From: Halanaerobium congolense
GTDB lineage: Bacteria > Bacillota > Halanaerobiia > Halanaerobiales > Halanaerobiaceae
Length of the DNA: 64,000 nucleotides
Assembly: GCF_004366375.1 (NCBI RefSeq)
Contig: NZ_SOEF01000007.1
Location: forward strand, 25,474 to 89,473
Direction: 5' to 3'
The first letter of the stretch is position 1. The number at the start of each line of letters is the position of its first letter. The notes below the pieces were generated by a model. That model saw only the letters and a program-made list of their open reading frames with translations, did not search any database and was not told the DNA's origin. Made by a program: the position numbers and the translations under genes. Positions 23,622 through 32,827 of this stretch are shown in pieces.

Positions 23622-23969
23622 AATTATACCTGATGGTTTGTTGTGGATAATATTTATAGTTTCATAATTTCCGCTATCAACAAAAGTTAACCTTGACAGT
23701 TTTGGCCATCAAAAATGATTTAGAAGAGTTGGATTAACTATTTTAATAGCTGGTTTTAAATCATTTTAAATTAATAAATAAATTTTTTTAGGCAGGAATA
23801 ATCTATTTTATGTCTAATTTTATATATAATAGAGATAGTTTATGTTTTTAATATTAATTTTCTCAAAATTCAAATAAAAAGGGGGTTAAACAAATAGGCA
23901 AAGTATTTTCTTTAAAGCAGCTTTAGTTGGGATTAATGGTAAATTTAAATTATCACGGGGGGTTATATA

Positions 23970-25259
23970 ATGAGTACAAAAGTTTCGATCAGTAAATTTG
24001 ATTCTTTGAAAGGAAATGAAGAATTTATCGGTGGTAAATTTAAGCGTTATGAAGAAGATATTTCAGCAATCAAAGAAAAATTACGTGAGGTAATCGAAAA
24101 AAGTGTGGGCAGTATTGATAAGCTGATTAAAAATGGTGATAGAGTTTTGATTAAGCCAAATTTGGCTTTTTTGGCACCACCCGAAAGTTTTTCTGTAGTA
24201 GATCCACGGGTAATTGAAGCTCTGGTTGCTCTATTAAAAGAAGAATCTCAAGCAGGAGAAGTCTGGGTGGGAGATAATCCTTCCTTAGGTAAACATGTTG
24301 GAAGAGCAAAACCGGCCTTTAAAGCGGCTGAAATGGAACAGGCAGCATATAGAGGTGGAGCTGATAGAGTATTGTACTTTGACGAAGAAGCTTCGGTAGA
24401 AGTTGATATTCCAATGGCAAAAGTTTTTAAAAAGGCTTCAGTTTTTAGACCAATTCTAGATGCAGACGTGGTTATTAATCTGCCTAAGATGAAAACTCAT
24501 TTAGGTGGAACTGTTACTTTAGGCTTAAAAAACTGGCAGGGTATTATTCCAAATGTGCATCCATCTGGACAGCAGCAGGATACTCATAGAATAGATCTTG
24601 ACCAAAAAATAGCGGATCTTTTAAGGATTAGAAAAGCAGATTTAACAATTATTGATGGAATTATTGCTATGGAAGGTCAGGGACCTCATGAAGGTACACC
24701 TTTAGAAATGAACCTCTTAATTGCAGGCGAAGATACTGTTGCAGTAGATGCACTTACTTCCTACATTATGGGTTATGAGCCTCATGAAGTACCTTCAACT
24801 CAAATTGCCTTTTCTGAAGGCCAGGGAGAAATGAATTTAGATAAAATAGAGGCTGTTGGTGTTGATCCAGATAGTGTAAGAACTTTCTTTAAGCGTCCGG
24901 CCAGTAATCCAGTTGGGCTCATCCCAGGAATAGATGTCTTGATTCAGCAGACCTGTCCCGGCTGTTATAAGTATATTCGGGGATCATTAGACAGCTTCAA
25001 ACAGAGTGTGGATACTGATAAATTTATAGAAGAAAATGGTGAAGTTATGGTAATTGCTGGTGGAGTTCCTTCTCTGGATTTTAATGATGCGGCTGGCAAA
25101 CACTTATTTGTTGTTGGTGACTGCTGGAAGAAATTTGAATCAAGCGCAGAAGTAGAAAAAGCAATGGAAGTTGCAGAAACTGTAACTGAATATCCAGGTT
25201 GTGCTCCAATTTATGTATTTGCACAGTTGAATACTGATTTGTCAGCTATGAATGCTTAA
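23970..25259 (+). CDS. DUF362 domain protein
   Basis: The 429-residue protein matches DUF362: VLIKPNLAFLAPP, VWVGDNPS, INLPKMKTHLGGTVTLGLKN, IIDGIIAMEGQGPHEGTP and DTVAVDALTSYIMGYEP. In other proteins this domain is joined to ferredoxin modules; here no Cx2Cx2C cluster is present, only isolated cysteines (QTCPGCYK). The function is unknown. A strong GGGGGG-type ribosome binding site precedes the ATG, and a terminator follows. Confidence 0.87.
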   Translation: MSTKVSISKFDSLKGNEEFIGGKFKRYEEDISAIKEKLREVIEKSVGSIDKLIKNGDRVLIKPNLAFLAPPESFSVVDPRVIEALVALLKEESQAGEVWVGDNPSLGKHVGRAKPAFKAAEMEQAAYRGGADRVLYFDEEASVEVDIPMAKVFKKASVFRPILDADVVINLPKMKTHLGGTVTLGLKNWQGIIPNVHPSGQQQDTHRIDLDQKIADLLRIRKADLTIIDGIIAMEGQGPHEGTPLEMNLLIAGEDTVAVDALTSYIMGYEPHEVPSTQIAFSEGQGEMNLDKIEAVGVDPDSVRTFFKRPASNPVGLIPGIDVLIQQTCPGCYKYIRGSLDSFKQSVDTDKFIEENGEVMVIAGGVPSLDFNDAAGKHLFVVGDCWKKFESSAEVEKAMEVAETVTEYPGCAPIYVFAQLNTDLSAMNA

Positions 25260-25296
25260 ATAAATAATAATTCCAAAATAAAAATATAAATTCTAA

Positions 25297-25327
25297 GAGG
25301 ATGCTGATAGAGCATCCTCAATTTTTT
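25297..25327 (+). terminator. Intrinsic terminator after DUF362 gene
   Basis: GAGGATGCT (25297-25305) pairs with AGCATCCTC (25311-25319), followed by AATTTTTT. Confidence 0.88.
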
Positions 25328-25533
25328 CTGTATTCAAAATAGCTGACCAAAAGATTGAAAAGAGGCATTAATAAAGGGAAAAAAGCACAAGGAAGATAAT
25401 CCATTCTGATCATAGTTTTCACTATATAATTTTACAAATTTAGCTGTAAGTGATAAAATTATATCAATTTAAAAATTATACTTTTATTTTTTATAGTAGA
25501 AAATTAGCGAGAAGTAGAGAAAGGGAGGATTTC

Positions 25534-26706
25534 ATGAATTTTGTATTTTTATCACCTTATTTCCCGAATAATTTTTATAATTTTTGTGTAGGTTTAAAAG
25601 AAGCAGGTATTAATGTTCTGGCAATTGGCGATTTACCATACGAGGAATTAAGAAGCGAGCTTAAGGATTCACTGACAGAATATTATCGAGTAGATAATAT
25701 GGAAGATTATTCTCAGATGCTTAAAGCCTGCGGCTATTTTACTTTTAAACACGGGAAAATTGACCGCATTGAATCAAATAATGAGTACTGGCTGGAGACA
25801 GATGCCAGATTAAGAAAAGACTTTAATGTTCAGGGCCTAAAACCGGAAGATATTGAGACAATGAAATATAAGTCAAAAATGAAAGAAGTTTTCAATCGCG
25901 CAGGTCTCAATACAGCCCGCGGTAAAGTAATCGATCAGCTGGCAGAAGCAGAGGAATTTATCGGAGAAGTTGGCTATCCAGTTGTTGTCAAGCCTGATAA
26001 TGGGGTTGGAGCTGCTGATACACATAAGCTAAATAACCATCAGGAATTAGTAGATTTTTACGAAAATAAGTTGGACCTTGATTATATAATGGAAGAATAT
26101 ATTCAGGGTAAAATTTATACCTTTGATGGTTTAACTGATCAGGACGGTAATATTGTTTTTTCTTCTTCAATGATTTTTAACGATGGGATTATGGAGACTG
26201 TAAATGAAGGCCTGGATATGTTTTATTATATTCCCCGTCAACTACCAGAGGACATAGTAGAGTCCGGTTTGAAAACAGTAGATGCCTTTGACTTAAAAGA
26301 AAGATTTTTTCACTTTGAATATTTTAAAATGGACGATGGGAAAATAGTTGCCTTAGAGGTTAATGTGCGGCCTCCTGGTGGTTTAACTCTTGATATGTTC
26401 AACTATGCAAATGATATTGATGTTTATCAAGAATATGGTAGAGTAGTTCGTTTTAACAGCTTTGAATCAGATATCAGCAGAAAATATAACTGCTTCTATA
26501 TCGGACGCAAAAACTTTATTAATTACAAACATTCACTAAGCGAACTGCTTAATAATTATGGAGATTATATAATTAGGCACGAAGAAATATCTCCCATTTT
26601 AGCACCGGCAATTGGAGATTATGGAATTATTTTGAGAACCAAAGATCTGGATAAAGGTAAAGAAATAGTTCAATATGCGATAGAACATGCTTCGAAGGGA
26701 GTATAA
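25534..26706 (+). CDS. ATP-grasp domain protein
   Basis: The 390-residue protein has an ATP-grasp fold: EFIGEVGYPVVVKPDNGVGA (the nucleotide-binding lysine strand), YIMEEYIQGKIYTFDGL and VALEVNVRPPGGLTLDMF (metal-binding Glu and Asn). Members join a carboxylate to an amine or thiol through an acyl phosphate. The substrate is unknown. The start at 25534 has GGGAGG eight bases upstream; an upstream in-frame extension to 25450 lacks a ribosome binding site. An esterase gene follows after five bases, so the two are surely cotranscribed. Confidence 0.87.
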   Translation: MNFVFLSPYFPNNFYNFCVGLKEAGINVLAIGDLPYEELRSELKDSLTEYYRVDNMEDYSQMLKACGYFTFKHGKIDRIESNNEYWLETDARLRKDFNVQGLKPEDIETMKYKSKMKEVFNRAGLNTARGKVIDQLAEAEEFIGEVGYPVVVKPDNGVGAADTHKLNNHQELVDFYENKLDLDYIMEEYIQGKIYTFDGLTDQDGNIVFSSSMIFNDGIMETVNEGLDMFYYIPRQLPEDIVESGLKTVDAFDLKERFFHFEYFKMDDGKIVALEVNVRPPGGLTLDMFNYANDIDVYQEYGRVVRFNSFESDISRKYNCFYIGRKNFINYKHSLSELLNNYGDYIIRHEEISPILAPAIGDYGIILRTKDLDKGKEIVQYAIEHASKGV

Positions 26707-26711
26707 ATTAG

Positions 26712-27461
26712 ATGAAAATAGAATATAGAAATTTTTACAGTTCAAATTTAAATCAAAATATGCCCTTTAAAATTTATGGATATGCCGGTAAGCCGATGCT
26801 TGTTTTTCCATCATCTGGCGGCAGTTTTCATGAATATGAAGACTTTGATATGATCGATGCTATTTGGACCTATATTGAAAATGGAGAAATTACTGTCTAT
26901 ACAGTCAGCAGTATCGACAATGAATCCTGGCTGAATCATGATCTGCATCCACATGATAAAGCGGTAATCCATAACAATTATGATAGATATATTATTGATG
27001 AGATGCTGCCTTTGATTAAATATCATTCTAACTGGCAGGGAGGAATAATTAGTTCTGGCTGCAGTATGGGAGCTTACCATGCTGTTAACTTTTATTTTCA
27101 CCATCCTGATGCTATTGATACCTGTATTGCCTTAAGTGGAATTTATGATGCTAGATTTTTTACCGGAGGTTATATGGACCAGGAAGTTTATCTTAATTCA
27201 CCGGTAGATTATTTAAAAGAACTGCAGGATGAATGGTATTTAAATCATTACCGAAAGAATGACTTGATTATCTGTGCTGGTCAGGGAAGATGGGAAGAGG
27301 ATACTTTAAGGGATACCAGACTTTTAGATACAATACTTGCTGAAAAAGGTATACCTTCCTGGTTTGATTACTGGGGTTATGATGCTGATCACGACTGGCC
27401 CTGGTGGAGAAAACAGATGCCTTATTTTTTAGAATTATTAAAGGAAAAAAATATTTTATAA
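26712..27461 (+). CDS. Esterase, alpha/beta hydrolase fold (putative esterase family)
   Basis: The 249-residue protein is of the esterase D / antigen 85-like family. The nucleophile elbow is GCSMG (SSGCSMGAYHAVNF), and WGYDADHDWPWW holds the catalytic His near the C-terminus; LVFPSSGGSFHEYEDF is the oxyanion region. It has no signal peptide. It begins five bases after the ATP-grasp gene and shares its transcript. A role in releasing or transferring the product of the ATP-grasp enzyme is a guess. Confidence 0.82.
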   Translation: MKIEYRNFYSSNLNQNMPFKIYGYAGKPMLVFPSSGGSFHEYEDFDMIDAIWTYIENGEITVYTVSSIDNESWLNHDLHPHDKAVIHNNYDRYIIDEMLPLIKYHSNWQGGIISSGCSMGAYHAVNFYFHHPDAIDTCIALSGIYDARFFTGGYMDQEVYLNSPVDYLKELQDEWYLNHYRKNDLIICAGQGRWEEDTLRDTRLLDTILAEKGIPSWFDYWGYDADHDWPWWRKQMPYFLELLKEKNIL

Positions 27462-27561
27462 TTAGTTAAAAGATAGTTTTTCCCTTCATTATAGTAGTTG
27501 TGTTTTTAAATTAAGATAAAATCTCAGTTTACTCAAATAAAATTTACTAATTAGGAGTTCA

Positions 27562-28905
27562 TTGATCTTGAAAAATAATATAGAGATAGAAATTATTAAA
27601 AACTTTAAATCAAAAATTTTGCACAACAAAAGAAATATCCGGGTTTATCTGCCCCCCTCTTATTCTGCTCAAAATAATAAATTTTATCCAGTTTTGTATG
27701 TCCACGACGGCCAGAATATTTTTACGGCTGAAGAATCATATTCCGGGGAGTCCTGGCAGCTGCATCAGACAGCAGAATATTTGATCAGAGAAGAGATGAT
27801 CGAAGAAATAATAATAGTTGCTGTTGATAATATGGGTTCAGAGAGATTAAGTGAATATGCACATCAGGATGGAGTTTTTCAGGGAGAAAAAATTAAGGCT
27901 CGTGGTTTAGAATATGAAAACTTTTTTATCAAAGAGCTGATGCCCTTTATAGAAAAGAAGTATCGGGTAAAAAAAGGGCCTGCTGATACAGCTCTAATGG
28001 GTTCTTCAATGGGAGGCTTAGTTACATTTAATATGGGTTTAAGAAGGCCAGATTTATTTGGTAAACTTGGAGTTATGTCTCCTTCACTCTGGTGGGGAAA
28101 AAGTGATGCCGCAGAAAAATTAAGATCATATAATTATGACGGCTTGGAATCTCAAATTTGGCTTGATACCGGTGATGCTGAAGGGAAATTCATGTCATTT
28201 TCAGAAAGTGTTATTGCTGAGCTGAAAAAAATTCAAAGCTGTGAGCCAATGGATCTTGTCTATTATCAGGCAGCTGACGCTCACCACAGTGAATCAGCCT
28301 GGGCAGCTCGTGTGCACTCCCCTCTCTTATACTTTTTTGGAGAAGTTGGAGAAATTGAGAAGATAGAGTTAATTGGGAGAGATCTTACCAGTCTCAAGGG
28401 ACCTAAAATTAGAATAAATCCGGTTCTAACTTTTGCTAGTTCCTTTAAAATGACAGCCCTGGAAGGGGAATTTAGATCCCTAAGACCTAAATTATTAAAA
28501 GTAAATGAAAATGGTGTTTTAAAGCCAAAAAAAATAGGTTCTGCAGTAATTGAGTTTAATGTTTTTGGTCAGCAAGCTCAGAAGAAGATTAAGATAGTTA
28601 AAGAACTAAGCAGCAAAGTTAATATTGATATCTATCTTCAGCTAAAAAAGACAGCTAAAAAAGAAGCTGGAACTGTTTATCTTGCAGTAAATGATGCTCA
28701 GGAATTTGAGATGGAGCACTTAGATAAATCATATTATAAAGCTGCTTTAACCTTAAAAAGAGATGAAATTTTAAACTTCAAATTTACTTTAGGCAGCTGG
28801 GAAACTGTAGAAAAAAATAGCTGGGGTCAGGATATAGACAGCCACTTTATTAAGGCTGATGAAGATAAGAGCTTATATTTTGAAGTTGAAAGATTTTCTG
28901 AGTGA
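27562..28905 (+). CDS. Esterase D-like hydrolase with C-terminal beta domains
   Basis: The first 270 residues are an esterase D-type hydrolase: YPVLYVHDGQNIF (oxyanion), ALMGSSMGGLVTFNMG (nucleophile), LDTGDAEGK (Asp) and AHHSESAW (His). The last 175 residues (447 in all) are two beta-rich modules; the middle one ends KPKKIGSAVIEFNVFG, like a bacterial Ig-type fold, and the last resembles a carbohydrate-binding module (LNFKFTLGSWETVEKNSWG). No signal peptide is visible. Start is TTG at 27562 or 27568; AGGAG at 27553-27557 fits the latter slightly better. Confidence 0.8.
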   Translation: MILKNNIEIEIIKNFKSKILHNKRNIRVYLPPSYSAQNNKFYPVLYVHDGQNIFTAEESYSGESWQLHQTAEYLIREEMIEEIIIVAVDNMGSERLSEYAHQDGVFQGEKIKARGLEYENFFIKELMPFIEKKYRVKKGPADTALMGSSMGGLVTFNMGLRRPDLFGKLGVMSPSLWWGKSDAAEKLRSYNYDGLESQIWLDTGDAEGKFMSFSESVIAELKKIQSCEPMDLVYYQAADAHHSESAWAARVHSPLLYFFGEVGEIEKIELIGRDLTSLKGPKIRINPVLTFASSFKMTALEGEFRSLRPKLLKVNENGVLKPKKIGSAVIEFNVFGQQAQKKIKIVKELSSKVNIDIYLQLKKTAKKEAGTVYLAVNDAQEFEMEHLDKSYYKAALTLKRDEILNFKFTLGSWETVEKNSWGQDIDSHFIKADEDKSLYFEVERFSE

Positions 28906-29130
28906 AAATAGACTGCAGTATTTAATTCAATTATAAAATTGTCTTAATTTGACTCTACAGGTAGTTTTGAATATGTTGAATCAGGATCTGTTGAAAATCA
29001 TTGGATTATTTAAATAATTAAAAATTAATTTAGCTAAAAAGTCGAGAATTTTCTCTCGACTTTTTTTCATCCTGCTTATCATATGCTATAATTAATATAG
29101 TGAAGAAGATGAAATGGAGGTAAAACTATT
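28906..29130. other. Intergenic stretch
   Basis: It holds a terminator (separate entry) and a TATAAT box near 29090 that could drive the decayed small gene at 29131. I see no gene in it. Confidence 0.5.
29036..29067 (+). terminator. Strong intrinsic terminator
   Basis: AAAAAGTCGAGA (29036-29047) pairs perfectly with TCTCGACTTTTT (29054-29065), with a run of seven T. Confidence 0.88.
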
Positions 29131-29246
29131 TTGAATAACAAAGAAATTGAAAACTTAATTCAAAAATACCTTTTGATTTAGGTCTATCAGATGTCTGTGG
29201 TAAGTGTTCAGTGGGACTGTCCTGTACTTTTAAATCTCCACTTTAA
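29131..29246 (+). pseudogene. Small cysteine-containing gene with frameshift
   Basis: GGAGG and a TTG at 29131 open NNKEIENLIQKY, which stops at 29179-29181. In a -1 frame from 29169 the sequence continues as PFDLGLSDVCGKCSVGLSCT and FKSPL to a TAA at 29244-29246. The two pieces would make a protein of about 38 residues with a CxxC pair. Either a single-base change broke the gene or translation slips at AAAAAT just before the overlap. Confidence 0.4.
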
Positions 29247-29322
29247 AGTAATAATAAGTCAGATTTGAAAATTATGGAATGATCAAAAAAGGAATCTTAA
29301 ATTAAAAAGAAAGGGTGAGCTT

Positions 29323-30114
29323 ATGAATCTTAAAATCAGAGGTAATTCGGCGATAATAACTGCTTCCAGCAGTGGTTTAGGGAAAGCTTCCGCTGCTGCT
29401 TTAGTCAGAGAAGGGGTTAATGTTGTAATTAATGGGAGAGATCAGCAAAAACTTGACCAGACTTTGGCAGAATTAAAGGCCTTAAATGGTGGTGAGGTAA
29501 TTGCCTGCCAGGGAGATATTACCAAAAAAGAAGATATAGAAAAGCTGGTAAAAACAGCAGTTGATAATTTTGGTAGAATTGATCATTTAGTAACTTCTGC
29601 CGGAGGTCCACCTGCCAAAAGTTTTGTAGAAACTACTGAAGCTGATTGGTATAATTCCTATGACTTACTTGTGATGAGTGTAGTCAGGTTAGTTAAAGAA
29701 TCATTAGAATATTTAAAAGCTGACGGTGGAGGAACAATTATAAATATAACCTCCATTAGTGTTAAAGAGGCTATCAATAATTTAGTTCTTTCTAATTCTG
29801 TCCGGATGACTGTTATTGGTTTAATGAAAACCCTGGCCAAAGAACTGGCTCCTGAAATTAGAGTAAATGCTGTGCTGCCGGGATCACATGAAACAAGCAG
29901 AATTAAAGAACTGATTAATTCTGAAGTTGAAAATGGTTTATATGATAACTACCAAGAAGGATTGAGTGCTAAAAGTAAAAGTGTGCCTTTAAATAAAATA
30001 GGTGATCCCGAAAATCTGGGTGATCTAATTGCCTTTTTGTCATCACCCAAATCAGCTCATATTAACGGGGATTCGATTGTAGTTGATGGTGGAGCCAGTA
30101 GTTCTAACCTATAA
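29323..30114 (+). CDS. Short-chain dehydrogenase-like protein without YxxxK
   Basis: The 263-residue protein has the SDR fold: ASSSGLGKASAAAL (cofactor loop), CQGDIT, LVTSAGGPP (in place of NAG) and NITSIS with the catalytic serine. Where YxxxK is expected it reads LVLSNSVRMTVIGL, so both Tyr and Lys are missing. A subgroup of 3-ketoacyl-ACP-reductase-like SDRs with LVLSN at this position is known, so this is an old feature and not damage. GAAAGGGTGAG lies before the ATG. Confidence 0.85.
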   Translation: MNLKIRGNSAIITASSSGLGKASAAALVREGVNVVINGRDQQKLDQTLAELKALNGGEVIACQGDITKKEDIEKLVKTAVDNFGRIDHLVTSAGGPPAKSFVETTEADWYNSYDLLVMSVVRLVKESLEYLKADGGGTIINITSISVKEAINNLVLSNSVRMTVIGLMKTLAKELAPEIRVNAVLPGSHETSRIKELINSEVENGLYDNYQEGLSAKSKSVPLNKIGDPENLGDLIAFLSSPKSAHINGDSIVVDGGASSSNL

Positions 30115-30499
30115 GCGGGCATAAATGAAGTCTTCAACCAATTGTATTCCGTGCGTATCTGCAAATTCTCTGATTTCATTACTTCTGGTTTCAGGCTGCA
30201 CATTTAAATTCTACCAGGAGTTCTTATCATGTCAAAAAGAATCTGGCTAGTAGAGTTGAAAAAGTAACAGAAGCCGCCTATCAACTCTATGATGATTTCT
30301 GCTGTTTGGCTTTATATACAAGTCTAAAGGGGATTGGCACTCCTAACTCCTACTGCTGAAATTGGTTATGCTCTATTTGCCTATGATGCAGTCCACAGAG
30401 AAGGTAATTTACATTAAGATATAGAGCTTAAAAATTTACTAATAAAATTTTTTAAACTAAAAGATATATTTATTTTAAACTAAGTAATAGGGGGATTAT
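30115..30499. pseudogene. Degenerate region with several gene scraps
   Basis: On the minus strand 30200-30113 reads NVQPETRSNEIREFADTHGI, QLVEDFIYARL and a stop. On the plus strand 30234-30355 holds KKNLASRVEKVTEAAYQLYD, and a further frame ends TAEIGYALFAYDAVHREGNL at about 30418. All look coding but lack starts and are interrupted. None is recognised. No intact gene is present. Confidence 0.4.
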
Positions 30500-31648
30500 A
30501 TGAATAAAGCAATGCTCTGTACTTTAAAAAGGTCTAAAGAGGTAAAAAATGTACTAATAATAAAAAATAAAATTAATCCTGCAGAATATAATTTAGCTGT
30601 TGACTATCAGCTGCAGGATACTGATCCTAGTATCCAGCACCTTATAAATTCACAGACTGGCCAAGAAATTAAGGTTGAGTTTTTAGATGGAGATCAAAAA
30701 TGGAAATTAAGCAGTAAAAAGATGTATATTTCAAATTTTGATTATGCTTATGATTTATCAAGTCTCAAAGATTTTATTGATTCCTTAATACTTTTTAAAG
30801 CAGATGATAGAGAGATTGATTTAGAAATTATTAAAATGTTAAAAGATGATATTTTTACTGCGGCTGCTTTCTGGGAAAATAATAATATAGATCAGGATTT
30901 AACTGCAGAATTAATATTAAAATATTGGGATTTAGAGGCCATACCTGCTTATCCAAAAAATGATTATTATAAGATGCTGCTGCAGTTTGCAGACAACAAA
31001 ATAAAAACAATTGATCAAAAAACAGCCGATTTTTGGTTTGATATTCCTGCTGAAATTAGAGATAAAATTACTAAGCTAATAAATAAAGGAAAGATTAATT
31101 TTAAAAACTATGCAATCTATCTGCAGACCAGGAATCAGAAGATTCTAAACACAGTACTTTTTGATTTTATAACGGAAGCAGCAGATGAAGAAGAAGAAAG
31201 TCTTAATAATTTGTTTGAAAAATTTCACTATGAATTAATAGATGAGCTGACAAAATATGCTTTAGAGAAAGACAATGCTATTAATCTAAATCCTGTTATT
31301 CCCCACGGTGATTCTGCAAGAAGCGATTTATCACTTCAGGCTGAATTAGAAATGAATAATTATTCTTTGATTGAAGTTTTTGATAATTATTCAATTGCAA
31401 TAGACTTTGAAAACTTAAATTTATTTGAAGAAAGTCAATTTAAATCTTTAGCTGAATATCTAAAAAGTTTGGGTTCTCAGATTGAATATTTAAATCAGAT
31501 CAGAAAAAAATTAAGATGTGATAGCTGTGGTCAGATTATGGACTATGAGCTTGAATATTTGCAAAAAAATGCTGTTTATAAAGTTAAAACAGCCCACTGC
31601 AGTAATCTAGAATGTGATAAATTTGAGCAAGAAATTAAATTTAAATAG
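30500..31648 (+). CDS. Hypothetical protein with C-terminal zinc-binding cysteines
   Basis: The 382-residue, acidic, mostly helical protein has no family that I recognise. Its C-terminal 45 residues hold CDSCGQIMDYELEYL and CSNLECD, two CxxC-like pairs that could bind zinc. GGGGG lies before the ATG. It is followed after 20 bases by a rhodanese gene and a CDGSH gene, probably as one operon. Confidence 0.65.
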   Translation: MNKAMLCTLKRSKEVKNVLIIKNKINPAEYNLAVDYQLQDTDPSIQHLINSQTGQEIKVEFLDGDQKWKLSSKKMYISNFDYAYDLSSLKDFIDSLILFKADDREIDLEIIKMLKDDIFTAAAFWENNNIDQDLTAELILKYWDLEAIPAYPKNDYYKMLLQFADNKIKTIDQKTADFWFDIPAEIRDKITKLINKGKINFKNYAIYLQTRNQKILNTVLFDFITEAADEEEESLNNLFEKFHYELIDELTKYALEKDNAINLNPVIPHGDSARSDLSLQAELEMNNYSLIEVFDNYSIAIDFENLNLFEESQFKSLAEYLKSLGSQIEYLNQIRKKLRCDSCGQIMDYELEYLQKNAVYKVKTAHCSNLECDKFEQEIKFK

Positions 31649-31668
31649 AGGTAACAGGAGGAGATTTA

Positions 31669-32013
31669 ATGTTATTAGATTTTTTTAAAAATCTTTTAGG
31701 AATTGGAGTCAAAAAAATTACAGTTGAAGAACTTAATGGAAAAAAGATTCCTGTAATTGATATTAGAGAAAAAAATAAATATGATGAGGAACATATACCG
31801 GGAGCAATTAATATTCCTTTCAGAGAATTTGATATTAATAATCCAAAAATTAAAGAAGTTAACAAGAATAGAGAAATAGCAGTTTGCTGTGTTAGCGGTA
31901 TCTCAAGTATTAAAATTGCAAGAATTTTAAATGAAAATGGTTATGAAAAAGCAAAGAGTCTCAAGGGTGGATTTGTTGCCTGGAAAGCATTTAAAAATTC
32001 GAAGAATAATTAG
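31669..32013 (+). CDS. Rhodanese-domain protein
   Basis: Single-domain rhodanese of 114 residues: PVIDIREKNKYDEEHIPGAI, and the active-site loop CVSGISS with the persulfide-forming Cys74. GGFVAWK closes the domain. Such proteins carry sulfane sulfur. AGGAGG lies eight bases before the ATG. The next gene encodes an iron-sulfur CDGSH protein, which suggests a sulfur or redox role. Confidence 0.88.
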   Translation: MLLDFFKNLLGIGVKKITVEELNGKKIPVIDIREKNKYDEEHIPGAINIPFREFDINNPKIKEVNKNREIAVCCVSGISSIKIARILNENGYEKAKSLKGGFVAWKAFKNSKNN

Positions 32014-32031
32014 TAAGAGGTGTTTAAAATT

Positions 32032-32712
32032 TTGAATAAAAATAAAGCTAGAATTAAAATAATAAAAGATGGAGCTTATTGTGTTTTTGGAGCGATTCCT
32101 TTAAAGGAGAAAATAATTACTCCAGTTGGTGCTCACTATGAGTACCGAGAAGGAAGGGAACTTCCTCAATCAGAAAATTATTCTCTCTGCCGCTGTGGTC
32201 AGACAAAAACCCCACCTTTTTGTGATGGTTACCATCAGGAAATAGATTTTGACGGCACAGAGACAGCAGCTAGAGACAGCTATGAGGCTAGAGCTGAACT
32301 GCTGAAAGGAAAAGAAATAGATTTAATGGATGATCACCGCTGTGCTTACCTGCGTTTTTGTCACACCGAAAAAGGTACAACCTGGAATTTAATCGAAGAA
32401 TCAGATAAAAAAGAAAAAAAAGAACTAGCAAAAAAATCTGCTGAAGAATGTCTTGCCGGCAGATTAACTGCTGTCTCTAAAAGTGGAGAAATTCTGGAAA
32501 AAGATTTTGAACCTGCTGTTGAAGTTCTTCAGGATCCAGAAAAGGACTGCAGTTCAGCAATTATAGTTAAAGGGAATATTGAAATTGAAGCTGCTGATGG
32601 TGAAATTTATGAAACTAGAAATTCTGTAGCTCTCTGCAGATGTGGAAAATCGGAAAACAAACCGTTTTGTGACTGTACTCATTATCACAATGGATTTAAA
32701 ACAGATGACTAA
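32032..32712 (+). CDS. Two-domain CDGSH iron-sulfur protein
   Basis: The 226-residue protein holds two CDGSH [2Fe-2S] motifs: CRCGQTKTPPFCDGYH and CRCGKSENKPFCDCTH near the C-terminus. Three Cys and one His bind each cluster. In the second, the usual Gly after CD is replaced by Cys, adding a fifth potential ligand. An additional CAYLRFCH segment lies between. A TTG start at 32032 is preferred over GTG at 32020, since AAGAGGTG (32015-32022) is itself the ribosome binding site. Confidence 0.82.
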   Translation: MNKNKARIKIIKDGAYCVFGAIPLKEKIITPVGAHYEYREGRELPQSENYSLCRCGQTKTPPFCDGYHQEIDFDGTETAARDSYEARAELLKGKEIDLMDDHRCAYLRFCHTEKGTTWNLIEESDKKEKKELAKKSAEECLAGRLTAVSKSGEILEKDFEPAVEVLQDPEKDCSSAIIVKGNIEIEAADGEIYETRNSVALCRCGKSENKPFCDCTHYHNGFKTDD

Positions 32713-32827
32713 GTAATTAAACTTTTATTAGGTATTTTATTACTTAGCTATTTTATTACAATGATGCAGGTTGAAGAATAAATACAACGAAATCTCAAAA
32801 TTATTATTGGGCTAAGAGGTGTAAAAA

